Part shown: positions 33,251-38,396 of the stretch, piece by piece | How positions within the stretch are numbered: position 1 is the first letter of the stretch | Layout: every line of letters begins with the position of its first letter | Assembly: GCA_016789845.1 (NCBI GenBank) | Contig: JAEUQA010000003.1 | Span: forward strand, 1-38,396 | Reading direction: 5' to 3' | Length of the DNA: 38,396 bases | DNA from: Chromatiales bacterium | GTDB taxonomy: Bacteria; Pseudomonadota; Gammaproteobacteria; Steroidobacterales; GCA-2729495 | Translations under genes and position numbers: made by a program | The notes under the pieces: generated by a model | Database searches by the model: none | What the model saw: only the letters and a program-made list of their open reading frames with translations | What the model was told of the DNA's origin: nothing

Positions 33251-36103
33251 GTGCACTCGAGGCCAGGGATCGGGCGGTTCATCTCACGCGCGCGGGGACG
33301 TGCCCCACGCAGGAGCATCCTGATCGCAGCCGCTCTTGTTGCCGGCTGCGGTGGTGGCGGTGGCGGCGGTTCGCCGCCGGCCGCGCCCGTCGTGACCCTG
33401 ACCGCCGCGCCACAGTCGGTGACCGCGGGCAGCAGCGGCAGCCTCACCTGGTCCGCCACCGGCGCGACGGAATGCCAGGGCTCCGGCGGCTGGACGGGCA
33501 ACAAGCCACCCAGCGGGTCGGAGGCGGTAGGCCCCATTCGCGGCGATACCCTGTTCGTGCTCACCTGCACTGGCGCCGGCGGCACCCGGGCGGCCCAGGC
33601 ACTGATCAGCATCGCTGCTCCGGTCAGCAGCATCTCCGGCCGCGTGCTCGTTGGCAGCACCACCCAGGTCGACTCCGACACGAACGACCCCCTGGCGCCC
33701 CGCACCACCAACAACAGCATCGGCACGGCCCAGGTGTTGCCCGTGCCGGCCATCGTCGGCGGCTACGTCGCGCTGGCGGGTCGCGGCCCGCCCGGGGCCT
33801 CTCAGCCCGCGGGCGACCCGAGCGACTATTACCGGGCGTCCCTGGCTAGGGGCCAGGCCATCGAGCTGCTGATCGCGGCCGACGACCCGGTCGCCAATGA
33901 CCTGGACCTCTACCTCCTGAATGGCGCTGGCCAGGTTGTGGACTCGTCCGTGGGGACGGGCCGGGTGGAGCGGATCACCGTGCCAACGTCGGGCACCTAC
34001 TATGTGGAGGTGGTGGCCTACGAGGACGCCACCGGGGGCTTCGCCAACTACAGGCTCAGCATCGGCCAGACCCTGGCAAGCAGCGCCGGCGGCGAACTGC
34101 GGCTGACGGATGAATTCGTACCGGGCGAGTTGCTGCTCCGGCTGCTCCCGGAGGCCGCCGAGGCCAGCGGCCGGCGCCGCGCGCCTGCTGCTGCCGTCGG
34201 CGACCGGCACAGGCTGGAGCAGATCGGCGGCGCACCGGACCGGGAGCTGGTGTATCGCCTGGCCGACAGGCAGGCCGGTGCCCGCGTGACGGCGCTGGCT
34301 GCCGGAGCCGACAGCGGCACCGGCACCAGCTCGACCCCGCGGCACTTCAGCAGCCCGGAGCTGCAACTGAAATGGGAGACCCTGGTCGCCATCAAGCGCC
34401 TGCGCCAGGACACCACGGTGCAGTGGGCGGAGCCCAACTGGCTCCTGGCCAGCTCCGCCGTCCCCAACGATCCCGCCTACGCGCGCCAGCGCTGGCACTA
34501 CGAGCAGATCCAGCTGCCCGCCGCCTGGGACATCAGCCAGGGCGACTCCGCGGTGACGGTCGCCATCGTCGATACGGGCGTCCGGGCCGCACACCCCGAC
34601 CTGGCCGCCAGGCTCGTGGCGGGCAAGGACTTCGTGCGCGGCACCAACGCCGCCGATGGGGACGGCATCGACGATGATCCGACGGACCCGGGAGCCGCCG
34701 GACCGGGGGGCTCCGTGGTCTTTCACGGCACGCACGTGGCCGGCACGGTGGCGGCCACGGGCGACAACGGACTCGGCGTCACGGGCGTGTCCTGGCGGAC
34801 GAGGCTGATGCCCGTGCGCGTGCTGGGTGACGACGGCTCCGGCAGCCTGGCCGACATCCTGCAGGGCATTCGCTACGCCGCCGGCCTCGCCAACGACTCG
34901 GGCGCGGTGCCGCCCGCCCGCGCCGACATCGTCAACCTGAGCCTGGGCGCGCTCCGGTCCTGCTCCCAGGCGGAGAGCGAGGTCATCGCGGCCGCTCGGG
35001 CCGTGGGCGTGATCGTCGTGGCCGCCGCCGGCAACGACGCCACCAGCCTGCCGGCGTCCCCGGCGTCCTGCCCCGGGGTCATCAGCGTGGCGGCCGTGAA
35101 TTCGGCCAGCAGTCGCGCCTTCTACTCCAACTTCGGCAGCTGGGTGCGGCTCGCCGCACCGGGCGGCGACAGCGCAGACCGGGACGGGGACGGCTTTCCC
35201 GACGCGATATTCAGCACCCACGCCTCGCGGCAGGGGGGCTCCGTCGTCAACAACTATGACTTCCTGATCGGCACCTCGATGGCCGCGCCCCACGTGTCCG
35301 GTGTCATCGCGCTGATGAAATCCGTCAACCCCGGGCTCACGCCGGCCGCCGTCGACGCCCTGCTGGCTGCCGGTGCCATGACCCGTGACCTGGGATTGCC
35401 GGGCCCGGACGACCTGGGCATCGGGCTGATCGACGCCTTCAAGGCGGCGCAGGCTGCCAGCAACACGCCCCCGCCGCTGCTGCCGCAGCTGGGCCTGTCA
35501 CCCCGGTCGCTGAGCTTCGGCGACGTGGGCACGACGGCCAGCGTACTCGTCAGCAACACTGGCGGCGGAGCGCTGGCCATTACCTCCATATTCAAGGTGG
35601 CTGGCTGGGTCCGGGTGGTTGCCGAGCAGGTGGATGCCACCGGGCTGGGCACCTACCGGATCGAGGTGGACCGCGCCGGCCGCAGCCCGGGCACCTACAG
35701 CAGCTTCGTCGAATTCCGCTCCACCGCCGGCGACTCGCGGGTGGAGGTCCTGATGCAGGTCACCGCCAGCCCCATCGTCGCCAATGCGGGACGCCAGTAC
35801 GTGGTCCTCGTGGACGGCGCCACCTCCCAGGTTACCCAGCAGGTGGCGGTGAATGCACAGGGGCCGTCGGTGAATTTCGCCTTCGGCAACGTGACGGCAA
35901 TCCCCTACCGCCTCCTGGTCGGCAGCGACATGAACAACGACGGGAGCATCTGTGATGACGGCGAGGCCTGCGGCGCGTACCCGGTCTTCGGCGAGCCCAC
36001 GCTCGTGGCGCCCACCGCCGCCGACTTGGCCTTCGAGACCGCCTTCAGGACCTACGGCCAGACGGCGACGAACGGGCTTGGGTTATCCCTGCAGGGTCGT
36101 TAG
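33251..36103 (+). CDS. Subtilisin-like (S8) serine protease lipoprotein with Ig-like domain
   Basis: A 950-residue exported protease. The N-terminal signal ends in a lipobox VAGC (Cys33), followed by a Gly7 linker, so the mature protein is probably a lipoprotein. An Ig-like module (about 47-123, SLTWSATGATECQGSGGW...LTCTGAGG) is followed by a PPC-like beta domain (about 155-272, FYRASL-type segment and GTYYVEVVAYEDATGG) and a propeptide-like region (about 285-400). The S8 catalytic domain (about 415-720) has Asp441 (VAIVDTGV), His492 (HGTHVAGTV), oxyanion Asn595 (AAGND) and Ser676 (GTSMAAPH). A HYDIN/ASPM-like beta domain (SLSFGDVGTTASVLVSNTGGG) closes it. The GTG start has AGGA six bases upstream. 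Its stop overlaps the convergent beta-helix gene by 4 nt. Confidence 0.93.
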   Translation: MHSRPGIGRFISRARGRAPRRSILIAAALVAGCGGGGGGGSPPAAPVVTLTAAPQSVTAGSSGSLTWSATGATECQGSGGWTGNKPPSGSEAVGPIRGDTLFVLTCTGAGGTRAAQALISIAAPVSSISGRVLVGSTTQVDSDTNDPLAPRTTNNSIGTAQVLPVPAIVGGYVALAGRGPPGASQPAGDPSDYYRASLARGQAIELLIAADDPVANDLDLYLLNGAGQVVDSSVGTGRVERITVPTSGTYYVEVVAYEDATGGFANYRLSIGQTLASSAGGELRLTDEFVPGELLLRLLPEAAEASGRRRAPAAAVGDRHRLEQIGGAPDRELVYRLADRQAGARVTALAAGADSGTGTSSTPRHFSSPELQLKWETLVAIKRLRQDTTVQWAEPNWLLASSAVPNDPAYARQRWHYEQIQLPAAWDISQGDSAVTVAIVDTGVRAAHPDLAARLVAGKDFVRGTNAADGDGIDDDPTDPGAAGPGGSVVFHGTHVAGTVAATGDNGLGVTGVSWRTRLMPVRVLGDDGSGSLADILQGIRYAAGLANDSGAVPPARADIVNLSLGALRSCSQAESEVIAAARAVGVIVVAAAGNDATSLPASPASCPGVISVAAVNSASSRAFYSNFGSWVRLAAPGGDSADRDGDGFPDAIFSTHASRQGGSVVNNYDFLIGTSMAAPHVSGVIALMKSVNPGLTPAAVDALLAAGAMTRDLGLPGPDDLGIGLIDAFKAAQAASNTPPPLLPQLGLSPRSLSFGDVGTTASVLVSNTGGGALAITSIFKVAGWVRVVAEQVDATGLGTYRIEVDRAGRSPGTYSSFVEFRSTAGDSRVEVLMQVTASPIVANAGRQYVVLVDGATSQVTQQVAVNAQGPSVNFAFGNVTAIPYRLLVGSDMNNDGSICDDGEACGAYPVFGEPTLVAPTAADLAFETAFRTYGQTATNGLGLSLQGR
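33389..33619 (+). repeat. Ig-like module shared with the adjacent beta-helix gene, copy 1
   Basis: Encodes an approximately 77-residue domain with pattern LxWSxTGAxxCxxxGGWxGxKxxxGS...GP...TxxLTCTGxGG. Two more copies lie on the opposite strand at 36517-36753 and 36268-36501. The two cysteines of each copy probably form the Ig disulfide. Confidence 0.75.
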
Positions 36104-38079
36104 GCGCTGACCGCCCCTTTACGCCGGCGCCAGGCCGCCAGCAGCGACAGCACGACGACTGACGGGTCCATCGCCGACGAGCCACCTGCGCCGGCATCCG
36201 CCACCGGCTGTTCACTCCCACCCTCATCGGGCCCCGCCACCGGTGGCGGGGGCCCTGGAACCACGGGCGCTGCCGTGACCGAAACGGTCACCGAGCGCAC
36301 GACGTTCCCGCCCGGACCCGAGCAGGTCTGGGTATAGGTAGTTGCGGCAGCCAGCGGCCCCGCCGTGGCGGTCCCCGCCGTCGGCTTCGAGCCGGACCAG
36401 CCGCCGCTGGCCATGCAGGACGTCGCCCCCGTGGTGGCCCAGGTCAGGACGGTCGAGCCGCCGCTCGTCACGGTACCGCTCGCGGCCGAGAACGTCAGGG
36501 TCGGAACCGGCGGCGGCGCGGCCACCTGGACGGTGGCCGAGGCCGAGCCGGTCTGGCCCGTGGCATTCGTGCAGATCAGTGTGTAGCTGGTACTGGCGGC
36601 AAGGGCCCCAGTCGACTGGCTGCCGGAGAGATTGCGTGAACCGCTCCAGCCGCCCTGCGCCGTGCAGCTCTGGGCCCCGGTGGTCGACCAGTTCAGCTGG
36701 GCGGAGCCCTGCCACGCGACGGATGCCGGACTGGCGACCAGGCTGACGGCTGGCGCGGCCGGGGCCGCGGCCTCGCCCTTGAAACCCGGCCCGACCGCCC
36801 AGCCGGGATTGCCCGCGGTGGTGCGCAGGTAGGCCCCCGCGTCCGCGGTGCCCTGGCGCGGCGTGCCGTTGAAATCGTCCACGGGCTGCTGAACCGCATT
36901 GCCCGCCCCCAGCAGGGGCGCCGTCGCCGTGGGATAGAAGTTCCTGGCGGCCGGATTCAGGAAGTCCTGGGCCTGGGAGCGTCCCGTCGTGTAGCTGCCG
37001 GCCGGAAAGCCGGATGGAACCTGATCCACCACGTTGCCGGTCACGGTGACGCCGGACAGGCTGCCAATGACGAACTCCGCCGTCGGGCAGTACACCGCGT
37101 TATTCGCAAAGACCATCCCCGGCCGTCCCGCCCACCCGTTCATGCGCAGGCAGGGACTGCCGCCGATGAAGGTGTTGTTGACGATCGACAGGTTGGCCGG
37201 CGAGACGCCGTTGCTGCTCTGGGAGCTCAGGCCGCCCCCATCGCCGGGGATGATGATGTTGTTGCGAACCACGGCATCGGCCGCCACCTGGATGCCGGCA
37301 TCGGCACAGTTCCACATCACGTTCCGCTCGACGATGTTCGGCGGGTTGCCCTGGGTCCCGTACAGGATGATGCAGGGGTAGAAGGTGTCATGGATGACGT
37401 TGTCCCGGATGACGTTGGAGTGGGACCCCTTCTTGATCTCGATCCCGTCGCCCTGGTCGGAGTTGGCCGTGTGGTGGATCCAGTTACCCTCGATGAGCGA
37501 CTCGCTCACGGCGCAACTGCCGTCGTGGCACCCCACGTACATGCCCTCGCCAGTATCCGCCGTGTTGTAGATCTGATTCCGGCGCGCCGTGATGTGGTGC
37601 ATGCTGCTGCGAAAGTTGATGCCGACCAGGATGTCGTGGATCTCCAGGTCCTCCAGCGTGATGTAGGAGGGGTTACCGCTCATGTTCACGCCGTCGCCCA
37701 CGCCCCCGGTGATTTCCAGTCCGCGGATCGTCAGCCAGGTGGCGCCGACGATATCGATGGTGTTCTCCACCGCGCCGCCGCTGCGCGTGATCAGGGGCCG
37801 CGCCTCGCCCGCCGCCGCCTGGATCACCACGGGCTGGGCTTGCGTACCGCGGACGGTGATGGCCACGCGACCGCTCTCCGCGTAGGTGCCGGCATGGACG
37901 ATGAGGGTGTCGCCGGGATTCAGCGACTCGGCGGCGCTCTCGAAGCTGCCGCCCGGATAGAGGTGAATGACTGCTGCCGTCCCGGGGAGGGAGATGAGTC
38001 CGAGACCTGCGATGAGGACGCAGGCGCTGGCGAGGCGCGCGACTGTGGCGCGCCGACGGTGAAGGATGGCGAGGATCAA
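36100..38079 (-). CDS. Right-handed parallel beta-helix protein with two Ig-like domains and a C-terminal sorting signal
   Basis: A 659-residue exported protein. The signal peptide is LASACVLIAGLGLISLPGTA (about 15-36). A beta-helix domain (about 37-430) follows, with repeated PbH1-type units such as ITLEDLEIHDILVGINF, SNVIRDNVIHDTF and PNIVERNVMWNCADAGIQV. Similar folds occur in polysaccharide lyases and adhesins; no lyase catalytic set is obvious. Two Ig-like modules (443-521 and 527-604) precede a C-terminal tag of GAGGSSAMDPSVVVLSLLAAW then RRRK. It resembles GlyGly-CTERM or JDVT-CTERM signals and suggests surface anchoring. A TTG at 38097 opens the frame, but the TTG at 38079 has GGAGG nine bases upstream and leads better into the signal peptide. 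Confidence 0.85.
   Translation of the reverse strand: MILAILHRRRATVARLASACVLIAGLGLISLPGTAAVIHLYPGGSFESAAESLNPGDTLIVHAGTYAESGRVAITVRGTQAQPVVIQAAAGEARPLITRSGGAVENTIDIVGATWLTIRGLEITGGVGDGVNMSGNPSYITLEDLEIHDILVGINFRSSMHHITARRNQIYNTADTGEGMYVGCHDGSCAVSESLIEGNWIHHTANSDQGDGIEIKKGSHSNVIRDNVIHDTFYPCIILYGTQGNPPNIVERNVMWNCADAGIQVAADAVVRNNIIIPGDGGGLSSQSSNGVSPANLSIVNNTFIGGSPCLRMNGWAGRPGMVFANNAVYCPTAEFVIGSLSGVTVTGNVVDQVPSGFPAGSYTTGRSQAQDFLNPAARNFYPTATAPLLGAGNAVQQPVDDFNGTPRQGTADAGAYLRTTAGNPGWAVGPGFKGEAAAPAAPAVSLVASPASVAWQGSAQLNWSTTGAQSCTAQGGWSGSRNLSGSQSTGALAASTSYTLICTNATGQTGSASATVQVAAPPPVPTLTFSAASGTVTSGGSTVLTWATTGATSCMASGGWSGSKPTAGTATAGPLAAATTYTQTCSGPGGNVVRSVTVSVTAAPVVPGPPPPVAGPDEGGSEQPVADAGAGGSSAMDPSVVVLSLLAAWRRRKGAVSA
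36268..36501 (-). repeat. Ig-like module, copy 3
   Basis: Encodes residues 527-604 of the beta-helix protein (LTWATTGATSCMASGGWSG...TYTQTCSGPGG). It is clearly similar to the copy next to it and to the copy in the neighbouring protease. Confidence 0.75.
36517..36753 (-). repeat. Ig-like module, copy 2
   Basis: Encodes residues 443-521 of the beta-helix protein (LNWSTTGAQSCTAQGGWSG...SYTLICTNATG). It sits directly after the beta-helix domain and is tandem with copy 3. Confidence 0.75.
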
Positions 38080-38177
38080 GCGCGGGTCCCTCCGCAAGCC
38101 GGGTAACTGGCGCTCACCAGCCCCGGTGGGCGCCCCGAAGGGATCACAGGCTAGGCGTGCGTCACCAGGGACACAAG

Positions 38178-38195
38178 CAAACCGCCGGCAGTTTG
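38178..38195. other. Near-palindromic dyad between two minus-strand genes
   Basis: CAAAC (38178-38182), GCCGGC core (38184-38189) and GTTTG (38191-38195) form an 18-nt near-palindrome with one mismatched pair. It lies 45 nt after the stop of the edge gene and 100 nt upstream of the beta-helix gene, so it could be an operator or part of a terminator. I see no other gene in 38080-38239. Confidence 0.3.
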
Positions 38196-38239
38196 AGAAT
38201 TGCGTCGCCCGTTCAGGATTGATTCAGGAGACAACCCGC

Positions 38240-38396
38240 TCAGGGCGTGGCCTCAAGGACGAGGACCCAGTCGCCGGCACCGGCGCTGTTGTTGCCGGGC
38301 GGCAGGAAGGCCCGGCTGCCGGTGGCGGCAAAGGGCGAGCCGGCCACGGTGCTGTAGGTGGCGCTCAACGGGTCGAACCAGCGGGCCGTGACCCGC
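38240..38396 (-). CDS. 3' end of a secreted protein with collagen-binding-type C-terminal domain (partial)
   Basis: Only the last 51 residues are in the window: ARWFDPLSATYSTVAGSPF...GSRAFLPPGNNSAGAGDWVLVLEATP then stop. The pattern ARW.DP..G.Y..V.GSPF..TG.R.F.PPGNN.....DWVLVLE matches, from memory, the putative collagen-binding domain that ends DUF4038/DUF5060-type glycosidase-like proteins. The frame runs off the right edge, so the catalytic part is unseen. It is co-directional with the beta-helix gene and 161 nt upstream of it, and may belong to the same unit. Confidence 0.65.
   Translation of the reverse strand, partial: RVTARWFDPLSATYSTVAGSPFAATGSRAFLPPGNNSAGAGDWVLVLEATP

Noticed and set aside
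33284..35293. 669-codon minus-strand frame opposite the S8 protease
   Set aside because: Antisense shadow of a protease with intact catalytic motifs; no recognisable domain.

Overview
The window is GC-rich, densely packed proteobacterial chromosome. Most of it carries the gammaproteobacterial core order yceD-rpmF-plsX-fabH / maf(yceF)-rluC-rne / kdsB-lpxK-msbA / exbD-exbB-comEC / lolD-lolC-lolE / mfd. That gene content, an RNase E closely similar to the E. coli enzyme, and two VPLPA-CTERM proteins suggest an environmental gammaproteobacterium. I cannot name the genus from sequence alone.

Layout. (1) 27-5316, minus strand: one run yceD-rpmF-plsX-fabH-SLC13/DASS transporter-L,D-transpeptidase, headed by a near-consensus sigma70 promoter at 5327-5355. 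Fatty acid initiation and phospholipid acyl-phosphate supply are thus joined to a carboxylate transporter and a peptidoglycan cross-linking enzyme. (2) 5390-10075: maf, rluC (opposite strand) and rne, with a roughly 425-nt structured rne leader. (3) 10091-15410, minus strand: an envelope operon exbB-exbD-msbA-lpxK-kdsB-low-molecular-weight phosphatase behind its own promoter (Kdo activation, lipid A 4'-kinase and flippase, ion-driven motor). (4) 15432-22274: comEC, a DUF2062 membrane protein facing the other way, then sfsA-lolE-lolC-lolD on the minus strand (lipoprotein release from the inner membrane).

(5) 22.4-29.6 kb is an accessory island between sfsA and mfd. It holds a small secreted BamE-like protein, two VPLPA-CTERM exported proteins, a DUF3297 protein, a DUF2238-type membrane protein, two secreted proteins ending in the same thrombospondin-type-3 plus dockerin-like double calcium-loop module, two remnants of the 3' end of an IS91-type transposase that bracket this pair, and an orphan Phd antitoxin followed by what looks like a toxin scar.

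(6) 29624-38396: mfd, then a large subtilisin-like lipoprotein and a right-handed beta-helix protein. These two lie tail to tail and share the same Ig-like module. The right edge cuts a gene whose end resembles the C-terminal collagen-binding-type domain of DUF4038 glycosidases. Regions 5 and 6 read as a cell-surface and secreted adhesion/degradation repertoire, in contrast to the conserved housekeeping half. No tRNA, rRNA, CRISPR array or intact mobile element was found.
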